Shown: positions 1-7,146 of the stretch, piece by piece
Layout of the letters: every line of letters starts with the position of its first letter
How positions within the stretch are numbered: the first letter of the stretch is position 1
DNA from: an uncultured Oscillospiraceae bacterium
GTDB lineage: Bacteria; Bacillota; Clostridia; Oscillospirales; Oscillospiraceae
Direction of reading: 5' to 3'
DNA: 64,000 nucleotides
Assembly (NCBI GenBank): GCA_910587285.1
Contig: CAJULM010000001.1
Location: 124,001 to 188,000 of the forward strand
Position numbers and translations under genes: made by a program
Notes under the pieces: model-generated
The model's input: only the letters and a program-made list of their open reading frames with translations
Told to the model about the DNA's origin: nothing
The model's database searches: none

Positions 1-562
1 CGTAGTTGCGGACAAAATCCTCCCAGTACGCATCAGCTAAGAGATTCAGAACCGTTTTTGGCTGGGTGTGATATAGCGCAGCCCGCTCGGAACAGTGAAT
101 CCAGTATTCCGTAGAGATTTTCAGTGAAGACTCCTGCTCGGCGTCCAGCTTCTCCGCATCCAACGGAGTGGAGATGGTAAGAAGGCCGGCCAGTTCCTCC
201 GTGGTGAGCTCCAGATCTCCCCGCTGGATCACTTCCTCCAGAATGGGCTCGGCCAGGATGCCGGACTCATTGAACCGGGTGACGTTGGGATTCTGACCTC
301 GGGCCGCCTCCTCATAATTGAACACCATCAGCATATCGGGCGACCATACTTTGACGCTGAACTGACTGCCAAACCAAGCCAGAAAAAACAGCGCCCCAAG
401 GACCGCCAGCCGCGTCCTCGTCCCCTTCAGCCGGCCTAAACCGTCCTTCAGCTTCAACACCGGCAGCGCCGCCTTCACCTGGAACAGACGGCGGATAAGC
501 CATAAGTACGCAGCTACCATGCACAGCGTCAAGACCAACCCGACCGCGCTTGCAAAGATCAT
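1..562 (-). CDS. Two-TM membrane protein, partial (probable exopolysaccharide operon)
   Basis: An open minus-strand frame starts at ATG 562 behind a GGAG ribosome site and runs off the left edge (about 187 codons visible). It shows an N-terminal hydrophobic helix (about residues 2-22), a basic stretch, a second helix (about 50-66), then a soluble region containing the motif NYEEAARGQNPN. That motif resembles phrases I associate with chain-length or polysaccharide-assembly proteins of Firmicute EPS loci, but I cannot name the family with certainty. It lies 23 nt downstream of the metallophosphoesterase and follows the sugar transferase, so it is the third gene of what looks like an EPS operon. 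The C-terminus is outside the window. Confidence 0.7.
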   Translation of the reverse strand, partial: MIFASAVGLVLTLCMVAAYLWLIRRLFQVKAALPVLKLKDGLGRLKGTRTRLAVLGALFFLAWFGSQFSVKVWSPDMLMVFNYEEAARGQNPNVTRFNESGILAEPILEEVIQRGDLELTTEELAGLLTISTPLDAEKLDAEQESSLKISTEYWIHCSERAALYHTQPKTVLNLLADAYWEDFVRNY

Positions 563-585
563 GCTGTACACACTCCTTCCCGCCG

Positions 586-1497
586 TCAGAACTGGCCTGG
601 GTCCTGCCGGCCGTTGATGTCGATAACCGCCAACTCAGGGCGGTTGTTCACCCTGGGCAGGCCGTTATGGCCGCCCATTCCCCTGGACACGAAAATTGTG
701 CCGTGGGTCAACTGATACAGCCCGCCGCTGTACTGGGGGAATAAGCCCGTGTCCCCATGATACAGCCCGCCCACAAAGGGAAGACGTACTTGCCCGCCGT
801 GGTAGTGGCCGCAGATTCCCAAGTCTACCGCCCCATCCGCCAGATCGTCATAAAACAAACTGGGATAGTGGGCGATGAGCAGCTTAAAGCTGCCGCTCCG
901 CTCATATTCCTCAAAAAAGGCGGCTCCATACTCCTCATATCCCTCCACAGAGGTGGTCAGCCCGCCGACGAGCAGCTGAGTCTTGCGGATCGTCACCGAC
1001 TCCGCCCGGTTGATCAGGACATGGACCCCCTGCTCCAGCAGGAGATTCTCCAGTGGGCTGCCCTTTTCATACATCAGGTTGCTTTCATGGTTGCCCGGGC
1101 TGTAATAGACCGGAGCAATCTCCACCAGTTGGCCGCACAGGGTTAGGACTACATTCAAACTGCCGTCGTCCGCGTTGACCATGTCCCCCGCGATGGCGAT
1201 CAGGTCAGGGCGTAAGGCGGCGATCTGCTCCACCAGTTCCTGATTCTCCGGACCGAATTCCCGGCTGTGAAGGTCGGAGAGCACAATCACTCGGATGTTC
1301 TCTCCGCTCGCTGTTTTAGGCGAATAGACGTGGTAAAATGTCACCTCCAGCTCGTCTGACAGCAAGCAGCGTCCGCCCAGTATCAGCAGCCCGGCTGCAA
1401 GGGCCGCGCCTAAAGCCGCCCATATGCGCTTTCGCCCCTGCGGCCTCCGCCTTGCCTGTTCCTTTGCCGCCGTTGTTTTTTCCATCTGCTTACCCAT
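586..1497 (-). CDS. Membrane-anchored metallophosphoesterase
   Basis: 303 residues. A basic N-terminus is followed by one signal-anchor helix (about 25-42), so the catalytic domain should face outside. The calcineurin-like dimetal motifs are all present in order: SDLH (about 74-77), GDM (about 104-106), GNHE (about 135-138), AHYP and GHYHGGQ. This pattern matches the YkuE/YaeI-type membrane phosphoesterases that cleave phosphate esters or pyrophosphates of lipid-linked substrates; the substrate here is unknown. The ATG at 1497 has AAGGAGG upstream. It sits between the sugar transferase and the two-TM protein, so a role in envelope polysaccharide lipid-carrier metabolism is plausible but inferred. 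Confidence 0.88.
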   Translation of the reverse strand: MGKQMEKTTAAKEQARRRPQGRKRIWAALGAALAAGLLILGGRCLLSDELEVTFYHVYSPKTASGENIRVIVLSDLHSREFGPENQELVEQIAALRPDLIAIAGDMVNADDGSLNVVLTLCGQLVEIAPVYYSPGNHESNLMYEKGSPLENLLLEQGVHVLINRAESVTIRKTQLLVGGLTTSVEGYEEYGAAFFEEYERSGSFKLLIAHYPSLFYDDLADGAVDLGICGHYHGGQVRLPFVGGLYHGDTGLFPQYSGGLYQLTHGTIFVSRGMGGHNGLPRVNNRPELAVIDINGRQDPGQF

Positions 1498-1524
1498 CGT
1501 TCTGCCTCCTTGCCTTCGGCTGTG

Positions 1525-2181
1525 CTACTGTCCGCTGCCCTGCACCATGGCGCCCACCGTCTGTAGGATCAGCTGCCAATCTAACCGAAGGCACCGGTTT
1601 TGAATGTACATCAGGTCCAGCTCCACCCATTCGTTCATAGATAGCTCGTACCGATCCGGCCTCACCTGCCAATAGCAGGTGAGGCCAGGGGTGACGCTCA
1701 GCCGCCGCTCATACCGAGTATACCGGGCCACCTCACGGGGCAGCGGCGGCCGTGGTCCCACCAGCGACATTTCCCCTTTGAGCACATTTATCAACTGGGG
1801 CAATTCGTCCAGACTGGTCCGGCGCAAAAATCCTCCCACGCGGGTGATACGGGGATCCTTCCGCATTTTAAAGACAGGACCGTTCATTTCATTGAGCAGC
1901 GTTAAGTCCTTCAGACGCGCCTCAGCGTCTACGCACATGGTTCGAAATTTGTACATTTGGAAGATGCGGCCCCTCTCTCCCACCCGCTTTTGGCAAAAAA
2001 TAGGCCCGCCCCGTGGATCGTCTATTACGATCAGCAGACTAATTGCCACCAACACCGGCGACAGCGCCACCAGCGCCAGCAGAGACAGTACTACATCCAG
2101 CATACGCTTGCGCCGCAGATAGTCCCGCTGGTTTTTTCCGCATTCCAATAGTGCAGGCCCTTTCGGCCCATACCTCCACAT
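1525..2181 (-). CDS. Bacterial sugar transferase (undecaprenyl-phosphate glycosyl-1-phosphate transferase)
   Basis: About 218 residues from ATG 2181 (GGTGG upstream; a GTG at 2190 is an alternative without a good ribosome site). It has the bacterial sugar transferase domain: an N-terminal hydrophobic re-entrant helix after KRMLDVV, then GPIFCQKRVG, KFRTM, the RRTSLDELPQL box and GEMSLVGPRP. Family members transfer a sugar-1-phosphate from a nucleotide sugar to undecaprenyl phosphate and so start capsule or EPS repeat-unit synthesis at the inner membrane. The long cytoplasmic/TM N-terminal part of WcaJ-type enzymes is absent, so this is the short PglC/EpsL-like form. It is the first gene after the inverted-repeat switch and probably the regulated gene. 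Confidence 0.9.
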   Translation of the reverse strand: MWRYGPKGPALLECGKNQRDYLRRKRMLDVVLSLLALVALSPVLVAISLLIVIDDPRGGPIFCQKRVGERGRIFQMYKFRTMCVDAEARLKDLTLLNEMNGPVFKMRKDPRITRVGGFLRRTSLDELPQLINVLKGEMSLVGPRPPLPREVARYTRYERRLSVTPGLTCYWQVRPDRYELSMNEWVELDLMYIQNRCLRLDWQLILQTVGAMVQGSGQ

Positions 2182-2236
2182 CGTAACCACCCATCACAAT
2201 AGTTTTTGCAGCCTGTTATTACAGCCTATTTGTGAA

Positions 2237-2268
2237 AATGTGTACTTTTTTGTAACAAGAATGTGTAC
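2237..2268 (+). repeat. Inverted repeat, left arm (32 bp, perfect)
   Basis: The 32 bases here are the exact reverse complement of 2379-2410. The arm itself contains AATGTGTAC twice (2237-2245 and 2260-2268), and a 17-bp direct repeat of ATGTGTACTTTTTTGTA occurs at 2238-2254 and 2261-2277. Pairing stops abruptly on both sides, which is expected of recombination sites and not of a terminator. Confidence 0.95.
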
Positions 2269-2313
2269 TTTTTTGTAGAGGATTTCCACTGGAAAAATTT
2301 CTTGTTTTAAGTA

Positions 2314-2342
2314 TTGAAAATCGGCTTTCTTTGTGGTATCTT
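2314..2342 (+). promoter_or_regulatory. Promoter-like sequence inside the invertible segment, rightward
   Basis: TTGAAA (2314-2319), a 17-bp spacer and TATCTT (2337-2342). In the present orientation it points away from the EPS operon and antisense into the recombinase gene; after inversion it would face the sugar transferase. Confidence 0.45.
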
Positions 2343-2346
2343 CTTG

Positions 2347-2375
2347 AAGGTATGAAGGGAAATGTGGCTTGTCAA
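2347..2375 (-). promoter_or_regulatory. Promoter-like sequence inside the invertible segment, leftward
   Basis: On the minus strand a perfect TTGACA (2375-2370) is followed after 17 bp by the poor -10 TACCTT (2352-2347). It points at the sugar transferase in the orientation seen here. Which of the two promoter-like sequences is the strong one cannot be decided by eye. Confidence 0.4.
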
Positions 2376-2378
2376 AAG

Positions 2379-2410
2379 GTACACATTCTTGTTACAAAAA
2401 AGTACACATT
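2379..2410 (-). repeat. Inverted repeat, right arm (32 bp, perfect)
   Basis: Exact reverse complement of 2237-2268. It ends 18 bp before the stop codon of the recombinase gene. Confidence 0.95.
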
Positions 2411-2428
2411 ACTGTAAAAACATTCCTT

Positions 2429-3031
2429 TTATTGTAAATTCAATTTCTCATAAATCTCCGCCTGATAACGAAATGTGGACAGCGCCATTCCACACTCCTT
2501 CGCCGCCGCCGTGCCGGTAATTGCTCCTGCTTTCCACCTATGATAAGCACTGTGATAGCTGTCCGGCAGGGGTCTGGGCGGTCGGCCGAATCGCACACCT
2601 CGGGCCTTGGCGGCCGCAATGCCCTCCGCTTGGCGCTGGCGAATATTGGCGCGTTCGTTCTCCGCCACAAAGGACAGCACCTGGAGTACGATGTCGCTGA
2701 GAAAGGTACCCATTAAATCCTTCCCCCGCCGGGTGTCCAGCAGGGGCATATCCAGCACCACGATGTCGATTCCCTTCTCCTTTGTCAAAATCCGCCACTG
2801 TTCTAAAATCTCCCCATAGTTGCGCCCCAGACGGTCAATGCTCTTGACATAGAGCAGATCGTCTTTTTTCAGCTTCCGCACCATCTGCCGGTATCGCGGA
2901 CGTTCAAAGTCCTTTCCGGACTGCTTGTCCACAAAAAGGTTGTCCTCCTCTATCGACAGCTCCCGCAGGGCAACGAGCTGCCTGTCTTCATTTTGCTCCC
3001 GCGTGCTGACGCGGATATAACCATAGATCAT
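2429..3031 (-). CDS. Serine recombinase, resolvase/invertase family
   Basis: 200 residues, the usual length of Hin/Gin/Tn3-resolvase-type small serine recombinases. The N-terminus reads YGYIRVST with the catalytic serine at residue 9, followed by the conserved SIDRLGRNYGE arginine region, a long helix (about residues 105-140) and a C-terminal helix-turn-helix segment starting near GTAAAKECG. Members make double-strand cuts at short dyad sites and invert or excise the DNA between them. Its stop codon lies 18 bp from the right arm of the inverted repeat, so inversion of that segment is the most likely job. The ATG at 3031 has GGGGGA upstream. It could alternatively be a stray resolvase of a lost transposon. 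Confidence 0.92.
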   Translation of the reverse strand: MIYGYIRVSTREQNEDRQLVALRELSIEEDNLFVDKQSGKDFERPRYRQMVRKLKKDDLLYVKSIDRLGRNYGEILEQWRILTKEKGIDIVVLDMPLLDTRRGKDLMGTFLSDIVLQVLSFVAENERANIRQRQAEGIAAAKARGVRFGRPPRPLPDSYHSAYHRWKAGAITGTAAAKECGMALSTFRYQAEIYEKLNLQ

Positions 3032-3098
3032 GTTGCAATTCCCCCTGTCATTGTGCCTACTGTGTTATCTTCGACCAACGCCTGCATGGCATTCACAG

Positions 3099-3119
3099 AA
3101 AAAATCCGCCTTCGGCGGA
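3099..3119 (-). terminator. Rho-independent terminator
   Basis: A short stem TCCGCC/GGCGGA (3105-3119) with loop TTC. On the minus strand it is followed by six T residues, so it should stop leftward transcripts before the recombinase promoter. Confidence 0.75.
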
Positions 3120-3191
3120 CCTTTTGATTGAAATGAGCCGGAAAAAAATGCCGGAAAAAGGCGGGGACACGGCAGGGGAGCTACTACTATA

Positions 3192-3237
3192 CAGCAGCGG
3201 CCCGCCTCCATATTCCAAAGGAGGCGGGCCGCTGCTG
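3192..3237. terminator. Strong 17-bp hairpin, probable terminator
   Basis: CAGCAGCGGCCCGCCTC pairs perfectly with 3221-3237 around a 12-nt loop. It follows the decayed surface-protein gene on the minus strand. No clean T tract is visible on either side, so termination is likely but not certain. The remainder of 3120-3320 shows nothing recognisable. Confidence 0.5.
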
Positions 3238-3320
3238 CACACTTTATTCTATTTGCTTTCAGCTGCTCTGTTTAAACCCGGGACACCGCGCGGAGAATCC
3301 CGCAGTCTTCCCAAACAGGT

Positions 3321-4191
3321 TTACTTCATCAGCGCTACCAACCACTGGAGCATTATGGCCGCCTCAGCGCTGGTAGCGGTGGCGGCGGACGTCAGGGTCT
3401 TGCGTCGCCCTTACCCTGGCTGATGCCGTTCACCATGCACCAAAGCATGGCCTTCTCCGCCCCAGTAACCGGCGGGTACGTCTACGTACTTCTGCTCCAG
3501 AGCGGGGATATTGGCGGAAACTTTCACATCCGCCAGGACCTCGCCCTCAACGCCCGTCACCCGGAGACGGCGACGGTGCCGTTTTTCCCAATGCTGGTGA
3601 CAGTCGTATCCACCGCAGGCAGGAGCTTAATGTCGTCCATGGCCGTACTCGGTCTGCCGGCGGCCTTCACTGTCCGCCGCAGTAGCGGCAGGATCGTTCA
3701 GCAGATTCACGTCCCGGCTCTCCTGGGTGTAGGAGGCATGGAGCTCGGACAGATGCTGGCGGTTGTCCTCCACGCCCTCAAAGCCGCTGACCACAACGGT
3801 GTACTTGCCCTGGGCCACGTTCTCGAAGTTCTGGAAGAATCCGGTCACATTGCCGTTCTTGTATAGGTGAAGTTGTCCGCCTTGGTCTCCAGCATGCGTA
3901 TATGGGCAAAATGGGCATTGGAGGACGACCTGCATTCCGGCCTCCACTCAGCGCTTTTGGCGCGGGCTCCGTTGGCGTTCTTGCTATGGGGCATGGTCAC
4001 GCTGTTTTCCGCATTGATCCACTCCATGATGTCATAGTACTGGAGGAATTTGGTATGCAGCATTTGGTAGTTAATGGAGACGAATTTGTCCTTGCCGTCG
4101 GTGGTCACGGAAACCAAGCGTGATTAGGAATTTCAATGGCCTCCACCAGGTTTTCCATCCGGTCATTCCTCAGATAAATCTCGGCCTTCAT
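3321..4191 (-). pseudogene. Decayed surface protein with C-terminal SLH-type domain
   Basis: Protein-like stretches can be read on the minus strand only by changing frame several times. In order: MKAEIYLRND (ATG at 4191, overlapping the TGA of the upstream gene), VSVTTDGKDKFVSINYQ, NGNVTGFFQNFENVAQG, GKNGTVAVSGLRVTGVEG, YVDVPAGYWG, then AEKAMLWCMVNGISQG and TSAEAAIMLQWLVALMK ending at TAA 3321. The last three are typical of an S-layer homology repeat (start motif, middle and TRAEAA-like end). Frameshifts are visible near GGGGC at about 3462 and again near 3400 and 4105. The intact ancestor was probably a secreted cell-wall-bound protein; the rest of its function is not readable. Confidence 0.7.
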
Positions 4192-4670
4192 TTATGCTTC
4201 AAAGACAGCTCATAATAGAAGCGTCCAGCACCTTCTACATGGTCAATTTCCTCCCGGGTCAATGTGCGGACTATCTTTGCAGGATTCCCGACTGCCAGCG
4301 AGCAGTCGGGAATGACTGTTTTAGGAGTAACAACTGCCCCCGCGCCAATCATACAGTAACTGCCGATCTTTGCCCCAGAAACAATAACCGCGCCCATTCC
4401 AATCAACGTATGTTTGCCCACATATGCACTGTGCACTACGGCATTGTGACCTACGGTAACGCCATCTTCCAAAATCGTGGGAAGGTCTCCGTCCCCGTGG
4501 AGAGTCGCGTTGTCCTGTACGTTACAGTATTTTCCCAGACGGATTGCACCGCTGTCGCCCCGGAGTACGGCACCGTACCATACAGAACAGCCCTTTTCAA
4601 AAGACACGTCCCCCATCACATGAGCTCCGTCCATAATAAAGACATTTTCATTACTTATGACCTTATCCAT
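4188..4670 (-). CDS. Gamma-carbonic-anhydrase-like hexapeptide-repeat protein
   Basis: About 160 residues from ATG 4670, preceded by AAAGGG; an ATG at 4706 would overlap the upstream gene and has no ribosome site. The whole protein is a left-handed beta-helix of hexapeptide repeats. The family signatures SVWYGAVLRGD, NVQDNATLH and VGHNAVVH are intact, which includes the three histidines that bind the metal in gamma-class carbonic anhydrases. Close relatives (YrdA, PaaY, CaiE) are often acyl-CoA or carnitine-related and many have unproven activity. It is downstream of the sigma-54 regulator and may be cotranscribed with it. Confidence 0.85.
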   Translation of the reverse strand: MDKVISNENVFIMDGAHVMGDVSFEKGCSVWYGAVLRGDSGAIRLGKYCNVQDNATLHGDGDLPTILEDGVTVGHNAVVHSAYVGKHTLIGMGAVIVSGAKIGSYCMIGAGAVVTPKTVIPDCSLAVGNPAKIVRTLTREEIDHVEGAGRFYYELSLKHK

Positions 4671-4692
4671 TACGCACACCAAACCCTTTCTT

Positions 4693-6102
4693 TTATTTGA
4701 GGCCATACTTTTCCAGTTTTCTATAAAACATGGCGCGACTGAGTCCGATATGTTCGGCAGTCAGTTTTTTGTTGCCCTGCCATCGAACCAAAGCTTCCAT
4801 TAGATACTGCTTCTCAAAGCTTTCCGACGCTGTGCGGTAGTCCATCTGAAAGAGCGGCACAAGCGCATCTTTCGCGCCTATATAACCAGTCAGCGGAATG
4901 TCGGAGTGGCTGGTAAAATACCCGGAAAAATCCTCTGGCCACAGAACTCCTTTGGTTTTCCAGATCATGGCCCTCTCGATTACATTTCGAAGTTCTCTCA
5001 CATTACCCGGCCAATCATATAGAGAAAGCAGCTTCAGTGCCTCGTCACTGATTTGCTCAATTTCTGTTCCAAGACTGCTATTTAGGCTGTTAATCAGTGA
5101 CGTAGTAAGGAGAGGAAGATCCTCCATGCGCTCCCGTAAAGAGGGCACTTTGATGCTGAGCACATTCAGACGATAGAACAGATCTCGTCTAAACTCCCCG
5201 GAATCTATCAGCGAACGCAGCGGAACATTGGTAGCGGCGATCACCCTGACATCGACACAGATGCTGCGGCTGGAACCCACGTGCTCAATTTCACGCTCCT
5301 GCAATACGCGCAGAAGCTTGGGCTGAATGTCAAGCGGGAGTGAGTTAATCTCATCGAGAAAAATACTACCACCCTTCGCCGCTTCAAATTTGCCAATCTT
5401 CCCAGCCTTTGAGGCCCCTGTAAAACTGCCTCCCTCATATCCGAAAAGCTCCGCTTCAGCCAAATTAGGGGGAATCGTCGTGCAATTCAGACGCACAAAA
5501 GGCTTGTCCGACCTCGCGCTCAAATTATGAATAGCCTGTGCGACCAGTTCCTTGCCGCTACCTGTTTCCCCTTCAATCAGAACCACAGAGGCGGTGCCTC
5601 CGGCTTTGACAATCTGCGCCTTCAGCTTCTGTATGGCCCTTCCATTTCCGATTATATTCTCAATAGTATATTTTGTCTGTTGTAGTTGGTTTACCTCATT
5701 TTGGTAATATTCCAACTGTAAACGGACCTTTTTCATCTCATGATAGAATTTCCTGGCCTCTTCGCTATTGGTAAAAATAGAATACATCCCAACGCCGATG
5801 AGTTCTCCGTCTTTGAACAGTGGTATGTAATTTGCAACCAGAAACGCAGAGGTTCCTGTTTCTGTCCAAAAGCTCATGCCTGAAATAGGCTTTCGCGTTC
5901 GGAGCACGTCATGGACCAGCGAGTTTGGAACAAATTCCCGCACATCATGACCTTCCAGTTCTATCAAAGCCTTACCGTTTGAGGTATATCGGTTTTGCCA
6001 GCCTTCGTTAACCGCCACATACTTTCCGTTTGCGTCAAATAGAGCTACCGAACCCATCTGCTGAAAAAATATTTCTTTGAGTTCCTGTAGTGCTTGATCC
6101 AT
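4693..6102 (-). CDS. Sigma-54-dependent activator with PAS domain
   Basis: About 469 residues from ATG 6102. I chose this start because a sigma-70-type promoter covers the upstream ATG at 6144 and GAGGGCGGTAGG lies just before 6102. Domains: N-terminal PAS-like sensor (about 10-110), short coiled segment, AAA+ domain with Walker A GETGSGKE, sigma-54 contact loop GSFTGA (usual form GAFTGA), Walker B GGSIFLDEIN and arginine-finger region FRRDLFYRLNV, then a C-terminal Fis-type HTH (LTAEHIGLSRAMFYRKL). It should bind upstream DNA and open a sigma-54 promoter when the PAS domain senses a small ligand. The divergent operon has just such a promoter at 6297-6311. Confidence 0.95.
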   Translation of the reverse strand: MDQALQELKEIFFQQMGSVALFDANGKYVAVNEGWQNRYTSNGKALIELEGHDVREFVPNSLVHDVLRTRKPISGMSFWTETGTSAFLVANYIPLFKDGELIGVGMYSIFTNSEEARKFYHEMKKVRLQLEYYQNEVNQLQQTKYTIENIIGNGRAIQKLKAQIVKAGGTASVVLIEGETGSGKELVAQAIHNLSARSDKPFVRLNCTTIPPNLAEAELFGYEGGSFTGASKAGKIGKFEAAKGGSIFLDEINSLPLDIQPKLLRVLQEREIEHVGSSRSICVDVRVIAATNVPLRSLIDSGEFRRDLFYRLNVLSIKVPSLRERMEDLPLLTTSLINSLNSSLGTEIEQISDEALKLLSLYDWPGNVRELRNVIERAMIWKTKGVLWPEDFSGYFTSHSDIPLTGYIGAKDALVPLFQMDYRTASESFEKQYLMEALVRWQGNKKLTAEHIGLSRAMFYRKLEKYGLK

Positions 6103-6135
6103 ACCTACCGCCCTCTTTCTCAATTTGTCTAATAT

Positions 6136-6164
6136 AGTATACATGTCTACTTTTTAAAGATCAA
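6136..6164 (-). promoter_or_regulatory. Sigma-70-type promoter of the activator gene
   Basis: Minus strand TTGATC (6164-6159), 17-bp spacer, TATACT (6141-6136). Its position over the codons after ATG 6144 argues that translation starts at 6102. Confidence 0.75.
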
Positions 6165-6296
6165 GGGAAATTGCTGGAAAACGGGAGAAAGACGGGGAAT
6201 CACCTCGAGCAAGCGTATACTTTATGAGACGCAGAGTGGGTAACATATTTCCTGAAAAAAGCCCCAAAATGTTGCAATTACAGAGTTTTTCATATT

Positions 6297-6311
6297 TGGC
6301 ACATCTCTTGC
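6297..6311 (+). promoter_or_regulatory. Sigma-54 promoter (-24/-12)
   Basis: TGGCAC, five bases, TTGC: exact match to the sigma-54 core, with GG and GC twelve bases apart. It lies 50 bp upstream of the first gene of the operon at 6362. A small palindrome GAAACG-CT-CGTTTC (6325-6338) sits just downstream in the leader. Confidence 0.88.
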
Positions 6312-6361
6312 GATTTCAAATTAGCGAAACGCTCGTTTCAAATCAACTTGGAGGTGGCAAG

Positions 6362-7141
6362 ATGAAAATTATTGACCTGAGCATCACAACAGAAAATGAC
6401 CTTCCCAGCGATCCTCCTTCCACAATTCCCAAAATCACTTATCTCACCCACAAGGACAGCGCCGAAATGATGGCAGATGCGTACCAGTGTGAACTAGAGG
6501 ATATCAACGGTTTCGGCTGGGGAACAGAACTTGTTTCCTTTACCACTCACTCTGGAACCCATCTGGATGCACCCTGGCATTTCTACCCCACAATGAACAA
6601 CGGTGAACCCGCCATGACCATTGACCATATGCCCCTGGAATGGTGCATCGGAGACGGCGTAATCCTCGACTTCTCCCATAAGGGCGACGCTTATAAACTA
6701 ACGGTAGCGGACTTTCAGGAAAAGCTAGCGGAGCTTAACTATACGCTCAAACCATTGGATATCGTCTTTATCCAAAGCGGCGCTGCAGATCGCTGGGGCA
6801 AGGAGGAGTACCTGGTGGCCGGATGTGGCGTAAGCCGGGAAGCTACGCTCTGGCTGGCCGCGCAGGGCGTGCACATCATGGGCACGGATGGTTGGAGTTG
6901 GGACATTCCCCTCCCCATTGCCGCCAGGCAGTACAAGGAAACCGGGGACAAGTCCCTACTGTGGGAGGCCCACCGCGCCGGAGCCCATTGCGTATACGGA
7001 CACATTGAGAAGCTGACCAATCTGGAGAATGTTCCTCCCCTCGGCAGCACAATCGTGTGCCTGCCAATCAAGGTCAAAGGCGCCAGCGCCGGCTGGACCC
7101 GTGCAATCGCCATTGTTGACGGACCCAATTTCAGAAAGTGA
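6362..7141 (+). CDS. Cyclase-family metal-dependent hydrolase
   Basis: 259 residues from ATG 6362 (GGAGGTGG just upstream). Upstream in-frame ATG codons lie ahead of or inside the sigma-54 promoter and are rejected. The family signature HSGTHLDAPWHF (around residues 62-73) gives the His/Asp metal ligands of the kynurenine-formamidase/cyclase family, and LGSTIVCLP near the C-terminus is also typical. Members hydrolyse formamides, lactones, isatin-type rings or similar amides, so it may open the first ring or amide bond of the pathway substrate. It is the first gene of the sigma-54 operon; the permease follows 5 bp later. The substrate cannot be read from sequence. Confidence 0.87.
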   Translation: MKIIDLSITTENDLPSDPPSTIPKITYLTHKDSAEMMADAYQCELEDINGFGWGTELVSFTTHSGTHLDAPWHFYPTMNNGEPAMTIDHMPLEWCIGDGVILDFSHKGDAYKLTVADFQEKLAELNYTLKPLDIVFIQSGAADRWGKEEYLVAGCGVSREATLWLAAQGVHIMGTDGWSWDIPLPIAARQYKETGDKSLLWEAHRAGAHCVYGHIEKLTNLENVPPLGSTIVCLPIKVKGASAGWTRAIAIVDGPNFRK

Positions 7142-7146
7142 GGTAA

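Larger units (their letters stand above)
2237..2410. promoter_or_regulatory. Putative invertible promoter segment between inverted repeats
   Basis: A 110-bp core (2269-2378) is bounded by 32-bp perfect inverted repeats, lies upstream of the sugar transferase and is directly next to a serine recombinase gene. The core holds promoter-like sequences on both strands, so flipping it would change what drives the EPS operon. This is the usual architecture of phase-variable surface-polysaccharide switches in gut bacteria. That it actually inverts is inference; only one orientation is visible. Confidence 0.72.

Noticed and set aside
2237..2410. Inverted repeats read as a simple terminator stem
   Set aside because: Arms are 110 bp apart, lack a T tract at the right position and have sharp 32-bp borders, next to a recombinase gene.
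6224..6361. N-terminal extension of the cyclase-family protein from ATG 6224
   Set aside because: It would run through the sigma-54 promoter and has no ribosome site; GGAGGTGG before ATG 6362 is clear.
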